From positions 6,000,879 through 6,064,878 of the forward strand of contig NC_068351.1 in assembly GCF_014633365.1 (NCBI RefSeq): a DNA stretch of 64,000 bases, in the 5' to 3' direction. Each line of letters starts with the position of its first letter. Position 1 is the stretch's first letter. The translations under genes and the position numbers were made by a program. Positions 1 through 11,519 of this stretch are shown in pieces. This stretch comes from Diospyros lotus (lineage: Eukaryota; Streptophyta; Magnoliopsida; Ericales; Ebenaceae). The notes beneath the pieces are model-generated. The model did not search any database. It worked only from the letters and a program-made list of their open reading frames with translations, and was not told the origin of the DNA.

Positions 1-2880
1 TTGATTCTAGGGATTGAGTTGGCTCCTATTTAATTTCACTCCATAAACCTTATTTATTTCTCTTCAACCATTGATTCCATATCTCTTCCCCTCTATAATG
101 ACCCACCACTACTTTATCCCTGTGAAAGACCTTTGTATGGTTTTAAGTTGTTTCTCCTCTTTCTATGGTGCCTATATGACTCTAGCCCTTAACCCCAATC
201 TTTGTTTAGTTTAGCTCCAACTCTTGTCCATGCCTTCATCGATCTAGCTTAAAGGAGATGGGCCAAATTAGGAGCCTAAGTTTGGGGTCTTTAAGATAAA
301 AGTTACGTACAAAGCATTCCTACATTGCTATGTCCATGGGATCCCAAAATAGTTACTCTGAGTTTCGTTTTCTTAGCCCTCAATCTGGATATCCACACAT
401 TAGGGAATGCATAGTTAAGCTGTGAAGCACGAAAATGACAAGGAGATGCTATTTTGGCATTTTCGAACCATTTCCCAATTTGGAAACTGGAAAAATGTCT
501 CGAAACATTTTTCGGATTATTTGTGTACTTTTCAAAAAATTATGGGTCGTTTTAGAATTTAAAAAATTTGGCCAGAAATGTGTTTCTAGCGATTGTTGCC
601 CAACAGAGGCACAAATCCCTAAAAAAGCTCTGCCTCATTCCTTTTTACATTTCATCTTCTTCTTCTAGTGATTGCTTTCAATTCGATCGCCAATCACTTC
701 TAGTTCGATCGCCTTCATTGCTGTCTGCTTCCAGTTCGATTACCCTCATCGCCATCTACTTATAGTCTTTCTCGGCCCTCTCACTTTGGTGCTTCCTCAG
801 TTCCGATCGTTCCTTCTTTATTTGAAAGACCTAGAATTTGCACCGATGGCTTGTTTTTTTTTTTTTTCCTCCATTTGTTTTTCTACTTCAGTTGGTATAT
901 GCGTTTAACTATTGCCTAAGAGTAGGTTCATCTATATTCTGATTTAATTGGGGTACATGTAGTAATAATGGCATGGTGGAAGAATAGACATGGTATTTGG
1001 GTACCTGAGTTGTGAAATAACTTGTCAAAAAATTTAGCCAACATTTCTAGGTGAATTGATTCTTCACCAGAACTGGATGCCAGAGGTTGCATTTTTGTTA
1101 TCCACGGTCTTTTTAGATGGCGTTTGGTGTTTTTGAGTGTTTTATGTTTTCATCTGTTGGGTTTATTATTTGTGGTTTTCTTGGTGGGGTTTTTCAATTA
1201 TAATTTTTAAGTAAATTATAGATAATTGCATTAACTCTTATCGTAATTTGTTGAGTATTGTTTTATGTAAATTGTAGATAAAACATTTTAAATATTGTTG
1301 ATGGTTGTTTGAATGCATTGTGAACTTTATATTTATATTTGTTTGAATGTATTATACATTTTATGTTATTGTTTACGTTTGTTTGTTTGTATTATATTTG
1401 AATTATTTTTATAATTTTTTATATTAAAAATTATAATTACAAAAAAATATTATATTTTTTAAATTTATAATTTATCTCGCGTTTTCATTTCCTATTAGAA
1501 ACGTCTCAAGTTTTTGTTTTCATGTAACTTAGTAGTCAAGCTCAATAGTTTCGACGATGCCTAAGATGAATGCTTCAAATAAGAATATATGAGTCTAGTA
1601 AGAATAACCTTTCTCCTCCACTTTAAGTGTTCTATATATATGTAGATAAGGATTTTCCAATCATGAACCTACTTTCATAGTATGGTCATTTTATTCCCTT
1701 TGCCAAACTTTGATATTAGAGTAGCCCCCTCCATATGGATTATGGTCCATGCTCCTTAGACTGTCTTCTTCGACCAATAATTATGTCATTCAAGTAAAAG
1801 GCTTCCTTCTATTGGATTTTTTTGACCCTCCTTGTGGTTAAAATAATGGACTTGATTTCTGAAGCTAATTGAGCTTTCAACATTTGATTCTCTTTTAAGT
1901 TTTTGGCCCGTGGATTGGTGTTTTTATGGATAGTACTCTATTATTTGTCTTGCATATTGTAAATTGCGAATTGGGGATTGATTTTGCTTTCGATATTTAA
2001 TTTCTTTCTTCTATTGGATTCTCTGGTTCGTTCTTAATTATTGTTTGGTTACTAAGCTGTTTTGGTTCAATGGTTATGCTTTTTTTTAAAAAAAAAAGAA
2101 AAAAAAAACTACTTTTTATTATTTGTTACGTACAAATGGACAATGCATGCAAGTATGCATTTCGTCAAAATATAAATAATGATATATTATTAACTTCATA
2201 CACATGAAATGAAATCATCCAACAAGGTTCTATAATTAAGTAGAAATAACTTCATACACATGACATCTTAATTTATTACACAATTTGCTTAAATCATTAA
2301 TTATTATTGCAGAGATACAAGCCAAACAATTGTTCTAGGAGTACACCCTGATAAAATTTTAAGTTCCCCATGCCAAAAATTATATGTATACATATAATAC
2401 GTATATGAACAGTACGTACTGTACACAAAAGCCATGGCTTCCCAATGGTGGTTGGCCCTGTGTTCCCCAGCATTTTAATTGCTTTATCTTCAAACTCTAT
2501 CGCTCAACCACAGAAAATTACGAGTTGGAGAAAACAGAGATTAGAAAGAGGAAAAGAAAAAATAAATTAATTAATAAAGCGAGCCAGGCAAGGCATAGAT
2601 ATTTTGTTGGTGAGCAGTGTGACCCATCGAGCCCTACTATTGTTCTTGATTATCATCATCGTCTTTCTTTATTTTATGTGTGCATAAACTAATAATTATA
2701 ATAAGCTCCCACTGTGTAGATGATGAAGAAGACGTTTCCTCAGTTTCCATCAGCTGTTTGTATCTTCCGATAATCAGATTTTTTTTTCTTTTTATTTTTT
2801 GAAGTTTATATATATATATTGGTATACACAAACACACATCCACATCCCTCTGAAAAAGGGTTCATAAGTCGATCGTAGCT
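1..2880. other. Intergenic DNA, no supported gene
   Basis: AT-rich, low-complexity sequence with poly-A/T tracts (for example around 854-870 and 2083-2110). Short open frames are present but none resembles a known protein or has a convincing exon context. Part of 430-1530 reads like an old, decayed transposon, with GGCATTTTCGAA-type and TCTCGAAACATTTTT-type stretches, but no terminal repeats or target duplication could be fixed. Confidence 0.5.
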
Positions 2881-3588
2881 GATCGAAGAGGAAGGCGTCA
2901 GGCTGCATCAAATGATTTGAAAAGGGGAGGTCAAATCAGTAAAGTTCCGTTGTTCTGATCTGCTTTCAGGTACCTTCACACAAAATCCATAGAGAGAGAA
3001 GGCTCACCAAGAAGAAGGCAAGAACATGTACACATGATATCAATTCCCTTAGTTCATTAGTTCATGTCATTCTTTCCCCTTTTTTTTTTTAAATTTATTT
3101 TAAGAGTGATAAATGTGTGGATAAATGAGTGACTAAAGATGGGTATCTTTTTCCAAGACCTTTTAACCTCATCTCTCTCTCTCTCTCTATCTATCTCACC
3201 TTCTTCTCCCCCTTCTCTCTCTATCAACAATTCCCTTTCCCTTTTCAAGTGAGAGAGTTGCAGAGATGATTTCTAGTCTGACAAAGGGCTTTACCCCAAT
3301 TGAAGAGACTTATAAATCGACTGATTCATAGATGTATCATATACAACTCTACATATATAGCCATATTGACATGTGGGTATGGTCTTTGTGTGTTTGGCCT
3401 TTCCCTCTCCTCCTGTATTTTAGCCATAACTACTGCAAGCTCTCTCTCTCTCTCTCTAGAATTCTTTCAAGGGTTTCTTTGTGTCACTCTAAGCTAGAAT
3501 TCCCCTTTGCAGATGATGATCTTGGAGCACGTGCACACTCGGATTTCTATCATATAAGGTACTAATCATATTAGCCAATATTATAAAC

Positions 3589-3591
<3 letters not shown>

Positions 3592-3628
<37 letters not shown>
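3592..3628. repeat. (TC)n microsatellite in BEL1-like leader
   Basis: Uninterrupted TC dinucleotide run of 37 bases. A shorter CT run lies at 3172-3188 and another near 3449-3469. CT-rich tracts are common in plant 5' leaders and core promoters, and these sit 0.5-1 kb upstream of the BEL1-like start codon. Confidence 0.9.
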
Positions 3629-3630
<2 letters not shown>

Positions 3631-3897
3631 ATATATATAAATATATATATAAGAATCCTGTCTCTGTCTCTCTCCATCTGATCTCTTTCAATATCTCTGC
3701 AAGATGTACAGTATGCAAGGTCATCCATCTTAATTTCTTTCTCCGCACATCTCTACAATAATTAAACTGCTAGCTCTTGAACATGAAGAAGCAAAATTAC
3801 TACGATAGGTTTTCTTTTGGATTCTTGGAATTCATCATAATACAGCTCCGGGATCATCAAAATCATGGTCTTTTTGGTTTTCTCCTTCCTTTTTCAG

Positions 3898-3995
3898 GAA
3901 TTATCCAAGCCGAATTCCATTCCAGTCACCGTGAATTCTCCCAACTTACTACAGTCGCCTCAGTTGCCAAATGGGTTGATCCTCGTCTGGAGCAG
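3898..3995 (+). other. Probable 5' UTR exon of the BEL1-like gene
   Basis: The segment is preceded by a pyrimidine-rich acceptor (CCTTTTTCAG ending at 3897) and followed by a donor (GTATTG from 3996). The next acceptor, CTCTTTTCAG ending at 4099, leads into the leader of the ATG exon. Noncoding leader exons and long leader introns are common in BEL1-like genes. There is no transcript evidence; the call rests on splice signals and position. Confidence 0.5.
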
Positions 3996-4147
3996 GTATT
4001 GTTATATTTATATATATATGAATATGTAAATATATACTTACTTATCGGGGACACACGATGCCTATGCAATTTGTGGAGGCTAACGTAGTCTCTTTTCAGT
4101 GACAGGAGAAGTTGCGGTTTGTTTGAGTAAGTATTTTCAAAGGACAG

Positions 4148-6745
4148 ATGGCGACGTACTTTCATGGGAATTCAGAAATCCAAGGCGATGGTTTACAAAC
4201 GCTTATTCTCATGAATCCGAACTATGGTGGATACTCTGACACACAGCAGCAACAGCCGCCGCCACCGCCGGGAAACTTCGTTTTCTTGAATTCTGCTGCT
4301 TCTGCCGGGAACTCTTTAAACCCGCAAAATCTGTCTCACGCGCTGCCTACTCAGACCCAGCAGTTCGTCGGCATCCCGATTCAAGCGGCCACTTCCGGCG
4401 CCGGAGCAGGGTCGCCCCATGATCAGCACCACCCGGACATCTCGGCCCTCCACGGCTTCGTTCCCCGGCTTCAGTACAATATCTATGGTTCAATTGACCC
4501 CACGGCGGCGCGTGAGGTGACACGCTCTCAGCAGGGGCTGTCTCTGAGCCTATCCTCGCAGCAAACCGGTCATGGGGCGGCGGGGCAGGGGATATCCCCT
4601 GCCGGAGGCGGCGATGACATGAGGGTTACAGCCCGGTCGCCGTCCGGGGCGTCGGGGATTTCGAATGGCGTTAATGGCGTGCAGAGTGTGTTGCTGAGTT
4701 CCAAGTACTTGAAGGCGGCGCAAGAGCTTCTCGATGAAGTGGTTAACGTCGGCAAGGGAGTCAGAAATGAATCGGCTAGGGGGACGAATGGGCAGAACAA
4801 GACCGCCGGAGAGTCATCGACTGCGGCGGCCGGAGAAGGGCTGTGTGGTGGAGAGACAAGTGCCAAGCGCGGCGGTGAGCTGACCACGGCCGAGAGACAG
4901 GAGATTCAGACGAAGAAGGCTAAACTTGTCAACATGCTTGATGAGGTAATGAGTCTAAAGATACAAACTTCACACATAGTTCTACGATGAAATTGGAACT
5001 AAAAGAGTTGGTTTTTAAGATGACTTATGGTAAAGGGTTTGTGAATCTGAGTTGGGTGTTAGTGAATTCAGTTGGAAAATGAAATTAAAGTCAATTCGTG
5101 ATGTTCTAATTTCAATCTTGTTTTTGTTTCTGGTTACGAAGGTGGATCAAAGGTACCGGCAATATCACCACCAAATGCAGATTGTGATCTCTTGGTTTGA
5201 ACAAGCCGCCGGAATTGGCTCTGCAAGAACATACACAGCTCTGGCGCTTCAAACAATCTCAAAGCAATTCCGGTGCCTGAAGGACGCAATCACCGGCCAA
5301 ATTCGAGCAGCCAGCAAGAGCTTGGGCGAAGAAGATTGCTTCGGAGGGGGCAAGACTGAGAGTGGTTCGAGGCTCAAATTCGTCGATCATCAGCTCCGCC
5401 AACAGAGGGCACTACAGCAGCTGGGAATGATCCAGCCCAATGCCTGGAGACCCCAGCGAGGCTTGCCCGAGCGCTCTGTCTCTGTTCTTCGCGCTTGGCT
5501 CTTCGAACACTTCCTCCACCCGTAAGCACTGATCTAAAACACAAAAAAGTTCTATAGTTTCAACTCTTCCATCTTTGTTTGAACTTTCTTTTTCTGTTCA
5601 GGTATCCCAAGGATTCGGACAAAATCATGCTCGCCAAACAAACAGGGCTTACTAGGAGTCAGGTACCTAATAATTAATTGTTTCTCTTCTTGATCATTCT
5701 CTTATTGAATTGTGGGATTCTCATTGTTAGAAGAAACAAAAGAATCAAAACCATATATTAGATATAGTTTTGAATAATTCCCAGGAGAGTAACGCAATGA
5801 AGAGTTGGAACTCTAAAAGATTTTGAACAGGGATGAACCTAATTCAAATTTGAAAATCTAATTCTAATCTGAACACTCGCGTTGACATGCATTCGTGATG
5901 ATCAGGTCTCTAATTGGTTCATAAACGCTCGTGTTCGGCTGTGGAAGCCAATGGTGGAAGAAATGTACCAGGAGGAAGTCAAGGAGCAAGAACAGAATGG
6001 ATCAGAGGAGAAAACAAGCAGAACCGAAAACAATGAAGATTCAGTATCCAAGTCTGCCCATCAAGAGGTGAATCCTCTGGCAGAGAAGCAGAATATGAGT
6101 TTCAAATCCAAGCCAGACAATCCCACAAATCAGAACACTCCTCCAGCAGGTTCAATTTCCACAGCTTCTACTTCTCCCACTGGTCTAAACATTCGAAACC
6201 ACTCTGGTTTCACCATTATCGGGTCACCGGAGATGGAAGGCTTCACCCGGGCAAGCCCCAAGAAACAGAGGAGCGCTGAGATTTTGGCATCCCCAACTAG
6301 TGTTCCATCAAGGCACATGAACTTGATGCCTGGACAGCCGAACAACGACCAGATGTCGGTGAAGTTTGAAGATGAGAGGCAGACCAGAGACAGCTTCACC
6401 TTGATGGGAGGCCCGGCTAATTTCATTGGAGGATTTGGGGCATATCCCATTGGCGAAATTGGCAGGTTTGGTTCAGATCAGTTCCCGGGAACGTATTCCG
6501 GCAATGGCGTCTCGCTCACACTTGGCCTCCCACACTGCGAAAACCTCTCCATGTCTGGCGCCCATCAAGCTTTTCTGCCAAACCGAAGCATTCAGCTAGG
6601 GAGAAGAGTTGATATCAGCCAGCCGGATGAGTTTGGCAGCATAAACACTCCTGCATCTTCTCACTCAACAGCTGTGTATGAGAACATCAACATCCAGAAC
6701 CCCAAGCGGTTTGCAGCGCAGTTGCTGCCGGACTTTGTCGCCTGA
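4148..6745 (+). CDS. BEL1-like TALE homeodomain protein (BLH1-like)
   Basis: Four coding exons read as one 692-residue protein: 4148-4945, 5142-5521, 5602-5662 and 5906-6745, all with GT/AG introns and matching phases. BEL1-like proteins are nuclear transcription factors that pair with KNOX proteins and control meristem, organ and stress programmes. Visible parts: an N-terminal ZIBEL motif GLSLSLSS (about residue 130), the SKY box [20 protein letters not shown] (about 180-199), the BELL domain split across exons 1 and 2 (to about 330), and a TALE homeodomain at about 368-430. The homeodomain has the PYP insertion and the recognition helix [16 protein letters not shown]. The C-terminal ZIBEL motif is [10 protein letters not shown]. 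The tail, including [20 protein letters not shown], recalls Arabidopsis BLH1. Length is normal for the family and no break is seen. The start is chosen because MATYF opens the long frame after a good leader acceptor. The exact orthologue is uncertain. Confidence 0.95.
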
Positions 6746-7433
6746 TGAGACGACGAAATGAGAGACGAAAAGGAGAAGGTAAAACTGAGAACTCAAAAGC
6801 CCCTTTCACTGTATCTTCACATTCCCTCTATGAGCAGGGCAAGCAAAAACTGGATGATCGATGTTTTAGAGAGGGAAGGAAATTTACTTAGTATAGATAG
6901 GTATATACAATTGCAGAGAACCATTTGAGTTCTTATAGACAACTTAGGAGTTCACAGAATATGGTTTGAGGATTGTATATTAGTTTTGTTTCATCTGCAG
7001 ATGATTGTTGTATTAAATATGAAAGATTGAGTTATTTGGGGGGGGTATAGAAATGAATATTGGTTCTAACATAATGTGTTTGATGGATCTCCTCTTAAGC
7101 CTTAAATTCTTCAACCTGTATACTTGGAAACAGTCAAATGCCATTGTTAACACACAAAACAGCTAGAACTCTGGCTTGCACAGAGAAGGGATGCAACTCT
7201 CCTGCAAAATTAGGCTAAGAAATACCCCAGAAAACCCCCCTTTGGAAACTCCAACCCATAATTTTTTTTTTTTTTTTTTATCACAAAAGAACAATATTAC
7301 CATTGCTTTCACCTACTCACTCTCGCTCTGAGATCCTAATGCGTACTTGAAAACCCATTCCTATTTAGATCTTTGCTTCTCTAGCCAGAATGCTTGTATG
7401 CATACATGATGCCAACAAGCTTTGAAGAATAGC
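6746..7433 (+). other. 3' UTR of BEL1-like gene and short intergenic gap
   Basis: After the TGA stop the sequence is purine-rich, then AT-rich. Poly(A)-signal-like words (TATTAAATATGAAAG near 7011) suggest that the transcript ends near 7010-7080. No other gene is seen before the SINE target site at 7417. Confidence 0.45.
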
Positions 7434-7673
7434 GGTCCCCACAAGCGTAGCATGGTTAGTTCTTAGGTAGCAGATTGCACTAAAAAATACAAGTTCGAGT
7501 CATAACAGCTGCAGTGTGAGATTTTTACCCTACTGTAGGGGTAGCTTCTTGTGGGTACCATGTACTGTGTCTTTTACCTGATTCGTTGTCGCGTACCGTG
7601 ATTAACCCTTCCTACGTGCGTGGGGCAGTGTGTGAAAGGCTTTAAAGGTGAGAAATTTCACCTTTTGCACCCA
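7434..7673 (+). mobile_element. tRNA-derived SINE (SINE 1)
   Basis: A 240-bp body with an RNA polymerase III A-box-like word (TAGCATGGTTAG, 7448-7459) and a B box (GTTCGAGTC, 7493-7501) at the spacing expected of a tRNA head. It is flanked by a 17-bp target duplication, AAGCTTTGAAGAATAGC at 7417-7433 and AAGCTTTGAATAATAGC at 7674-7690, with one mismatch. Long target duplications of this kind are made by LINE-dependent retroposition. There is no clear poly(A) tail, so the 3' boundary is set only by the duplication. The tRNA source was not determined. Confidence 0.75.
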
Positions 7674-7700
7674 AAGCTTTGAATAATAGCTTGGGCTGCT

Positions 7701-7941
7701 TGTTGAATAATGACTTATGATGCTGCTAAAATAGTCAAATAAGTTAGGATTTAATACTGACATGGAATTGAAATTGTCAAAGTTCTGTTAGGCTTGATTT
7801 AGTCTTTAGCTATTTTTTAGGAAGTTTTCTATTATGTAACATGCAACAAATTTGGCTGTACTTTTTATACTTTTTCTGTTTTAAATAAGTGCTTTGATTA
7901 TCAATAAAATGTAGCTTTAGAAATCCATAATAATACCAACA
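7701..7941 (+). repeat. 5' LTR of gag-only element
   Basis: 241 bp, TG...CA ends, followed two bases later by the tRNA primer-binding site. It differs from the 3' copy by substitutions and a few short indels, including a 4-base gap after GTTAGGCTT. Confidence 0.93.
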
Positions 7942-8044
7942 AGTGGTATCAGAGTCTTTTTTTCTTGAGAGACCTGTGAGTTGAGAGAGAGAAAAAAAAA
8001 ATCATATTCACAAATAATCAAATTCAAGCCAACAATTTGCAAAG

Positions 8045-8953
8045 ATGGAAGCAGAATTAAGTCACAGAATGCCGGTAACACCGATATTTGGTGGCGACAA
8101 CTATCAGGTAGGGGTTATTAAAATGAAAGTCCATCTCAAGGTACAGGATCTTTGGGAAGCAGTTGAGGAAGATTATGTAGTTGATTTGTCGGCCAATCCA
8201 ACTGTGAACCAAATAAAAATTCACAAGGAGAGGAAGACAAGGAAGGCTAAAGCCATGGCCTACTTGTATGCTACAGTTTCTCCCAACATTTTCACAAAAA
8301 TCATGAATCTGCCTTCAGCAAAAGTCATTTGGGATCATCTCAAAGAAGAATACTAAGGCAATGAACGAGTGAAGAATATGCAAGTGTTAAATTTGATCAG
8401 AGAGTTTGAAATGCAAATAATGAAGGAGTCAGAAATTGTGAAGAAGTACACTGACATGTTGCTTAGCCTTACTAACAAAGTGAGGTTGTTAGGTAAAGAT
8501 TTTCCTGATCAAAGAATCATTGAAAAAATACTTGTTACACTTCCAGAGAGGTATGAAGTCACAATCTCTTCTTTAGAAAATGCAAAAGATCTGTCAAGCA
8601 TTTACTTGGCAGAATTACTTAATGCTTTACAGGCTCAAGAACAAAGAAGGCTTGTGAGGATAGGAGGGGCTGTCGAAGGAGCTTTGCAAGCACAAACAAG
8701 ATCCACTTGTGAAAAAAATGTTTGGAATCACAACAAGAAGCTTGCAAATGTTGAAAACAACAATAGTGTTAATTATCCACCTTGCTCATACTACAAAAAA
8801 ACCAATCATCCACAACATAAGTGTTGGTGGAGGCCTGATGTAAAGTGCAACAAATATAGTCAATTAGGTCATATCATAATTGTGTGCAGATCACAACAAC
8901 AAGAAGGAGAAGCTAGAGCTGTTGCTGACCAACATAAGGAGGAGTTATTTTAA
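8045..8953 (+). pseudogene. Copia-type gag of the gag-only element, one stop
   Basis: One reading frame from ATG 8045 to TAA 8953, broken only by an in-frame TAA at 8354-8356. The product resembles the copia Gag (UBN2 family): an N-terminal GDNYQVGVIKMKVHLKVQDL region, a middle region with LVTLPERYEVTISSLE, and a C-terminal cysteine-rich knuckle region CSYYKKTNHPQHKCWWRPDVKC followed by CNKYSQLGHIIIVC. The second knuckle keeps the CX2C spacing imperfectly (CNKYSQLGH). Gag forms the particle and packages RNA. With the stop the frame encodes only 103 residues, so the present copy is most likely inactive. Confidence 0.85.
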
Positions 8954-9124
8954 CTCTACTCAAAAAATCATATCTTTGCATATGCCCCAAAAAATGCCTA
9001 TGTCCCAAAACTCATAACCATATCTATGCCTCATAGCTATAAACCATAAAATGCCCATATGCTATATCCAAGACATGCTAAAATTAAAATGCTTTACATT
9101 TGTAGCATCAAAATCAAGGAGAAG

Positions 9125-9363
9125 TGTTGAATAATGACTTATGATGTTGTTGAAATAATCAAATAAGTTAGGATTTAATGTTGACATGAAATTGAAATTG
9201 TCAAATTTCTGTTAGGCTTTAGTCTTCAGCTATTTTTTAGAAAGTTTTCTGTTATGTTATATGCTGCAGATTTGGTTGTATTTTTTATTTTAAATAAATT
9301 ATATAAATAAATACTTTGATTATCAATAAAATATAACTTTAGAAATCCATAATAATACCAACA
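9125..9363 (+). repeat. 3' LTR of gag-only element
   Basis: 239 bp with the same termini as the 5' LTR. It is preceded by AAGGAGAAG, the polypurine primer for plus-strand synthesis, and followed by the CTGCT target duplication. Confidence 0.93.
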
Positions 9364-11027
9364 CTGCTGCAAGCTCTTTTGGAAATGCTCATTGATTGGC
9401 AAGGTCATCCATGTCTTGTGCTAGCGTTGCGTTGTATTAATGGCTAGGGCATGAAGCTGATGGTGATGGTTTAACCCTCAGTTTGTTGGTTTCTAAAATT
9501 TGGCAAAGAGTTTCACAGCGCACCTTTCGCCACTGTCCCCACATTGTGACACTATCTTGCATGTACGACCCCTAGGCAACAAAAACCATAAAAAAATTAT
9601 GTAGCAAAATGGAAAATTTTAATATTGAATGCAAGAAAGAAGGAAAACGTATATTACACTCACCCACAAATAAGCCTGATGTTTCTAGAATTACTCTAAG
9701 CACCCTGGTTATATTGGAAGTTGCATAGTTTATTTGGTAATAGTTAACAGGGCATGTGGTTTTACCATTTTATCTTTGTATTATAGAATTTAAATTTTTT
9801 ATTATGGAAAAAAACTAAAATGCAATGCCTCCCCTTCGTCGTCTACTCTTTTTCTTGCCCCGTCTGGCAAATTGTTGGCAAATTGTTCCCAGTTGGAACT
9901 CACCACCATTGGGTTTATTACCTAAATTAGTTTAATTATGATAACTTATCAAGCTTTAATCTCATTAAGAGATTTAGTTTCATTGAATTAAAAAAAAAAA
10001 AAATCCAAATTGACATATGGGTTCTTTTAAATTGAAACGAAAAACCCAAATAGGAGTTTGGGTGGTTGGAAGGACTTTCTTACTAAGTTACTTAACCTAA
10101 AGAAAAGGAGAAAGCTATTGATGAGCATTTCAGAATTTTTTTATTATAACATAAATTAATATAAGGGTAAAATAAACAAATCAATGTATGCAAGTATAAA
10201 TTAATATTTCATTTTCAAATATGTCGTTGATGTGAGTATTGTTTTATTAAGGACATAATGGTTGTTATTTGCAACTGATACAATTTTTAAAAACATGTGT
10301 GTTTAGTGTAATTTCAAAATGTATTAAGGTTAAAAAGCCTTACCTCAAGGGTGGTCAATACAATTTACACAAAAAAAAAAAATGTGATTCAACAATGAAG
10401 TAACTTTGAATTGTAAGACAATACCCACAAAAATCGGATCTACAAAATTCCCTAATTACTATTGCGACACAAAAGTCCATGACAAAAACAGCTCAATGTA
10501 AAATATTATATCCACAACATAAAAAAGAAACTTTTTGTTGTGCTTAAACACAATCTTTTCATTAAAGCAGGCTTTTTCTCCATAAAAGGCACAACAATTT
10601 CTCCAAGGAACCTTCTAACTAATACAAAGAAGAGCAATATGCAAAAGATCACCATAGAGTTGAACATGGCTATTAATTTGTGATGGTGCAACGACTGAGT
10701 TCCTACTGTACCGTACTGTACTGTTCTATATCTAAATATAGCAGTAACCAAGTACTGGAGAACAACAATCCAATGCCAGAAAATTTGCTCTAAAGGATAG
10801 AAACATTGTTCATATAGAAGTTTATGACGTTAAACTGATTATGACAAGTAATGTACAGAAGAAACAATTCATCCAAAACTAAAAGATGTTAAAATCAAGA
10901 ACCCTAAAGTAGGAAGCATAAGAATTCCAGTGGAAGCGTGTTCTTCAGCACAATTTCCTCTTCTTTTCTGTTATCTTTCGGGGCGGAGTGGTTGGCCTTG
11001 GTTTCGGTGGGGTAAAGACGATGCTAG
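9364..11027. other. Intergenic DNA, no supported gene
   Basis: Mostly AT-rich, with poly-A near 9990-10003 and 10371-10381. Nothing here has coding or RNA-gene character that I can support. The right part may include the 3' end of the BTB transcript, which reads leftward from 11520. Confidence 0.4.
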
Positions 11028-11197
11028 GATTGCAACAGGCAGAGAATCCTGCTGCCTTCAATTTCCGTTAATTTTGTGCTAAAGAAGCTTGACCAATTAA
11101 ACAACAAAGTAATTGCCCTGAACAAATTAGCACGTATTGGAGAAGACTGCAAACATCTGCAAAACTTGGCTGAGAAAACAAATAGCAATTTCCGAAA
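11028..11197 (+). other. Exon-like segment, function unknown
   Basis: 170 bp bounded by an AG (11026-11027) and a strong donor word GTAAGT (11198-11203). One plus-strand frame is open throughout and has a helical, coiled-coil-like composition (for example FVLKKLDQLNNKVIALNKL and CKHLQNLAEKTNSNFRK). The neighbouring minus strand also has an open frame, so the strand is not certain. No family was recognised. It could be an exon of a small gene, a gene relic, or chance. Confidence 0.25.
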
Positions 11198-11494
11198 GTA
11201 AGTTCTGGAAGTTGGCATGTTTGCTTGGTTTATCTGAGTTACTGAGAAGCTTACAATAGCTACCACCCCAAGACGAGATAGCACGCTGCTATTTACAAAG
11301 CCCGAAGCTCCAATTGCGACCTTGAGGAAAGAAAAACAAAATGCAGGCCATCTATTTAGGTGACCTGTTCTACAGCTTTTTGCCGTCTAGACAATGATAT
11401 CTTCACTTCTCAGTGCAGTGGTTAAACAAAAGGGTTGCTAATTAGCAGACAAAAACCAAAAGAGGAAATATTTGGTGTGTGCGTTGTTGTTGTT

Positions 11495-11507
11495 GGGGGG
11501 GGGGGGG
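11495..11507. repeat. G13 homopolymer
   Basis: Run of 13 G just downstream of the BTB stop codon. On the BTB transcript strand it would be a C-run in the 3' UTR. Confidence 0.9.
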
Positions 11508-11519
11508 AAGTGCGGTTCA

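Larger units (their letters stand above)
7701..9363 (+). mobile_element. Gag-only LTR retrotransposon (TR-GAG type)
   Basis: A complete small element of 1663 bp: 5' LTR 7701-7941, primer-binding site TGGTATCAGAG at 7944-7954 (initiator Met tRNA), a gag frame 8045-8953, a purine-rich tract just before 9125, and 3' LTR 9125-9363. Both LTRs begin TGTTGAATAATG and end ACCAACA. A perfect 5-bp target duplication CTGCT lies at 7696-7700 and 9364-9368. No protease, integrase or reverse transcriptase is present and there is no room for one, so mobility would have needed enzymes supplied in trans. This matches the TR-GAG class known in plants. By eye the LTRs differ at about 25 positions plus indels, so the insertion is not recent. 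Confidence 0.93.
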
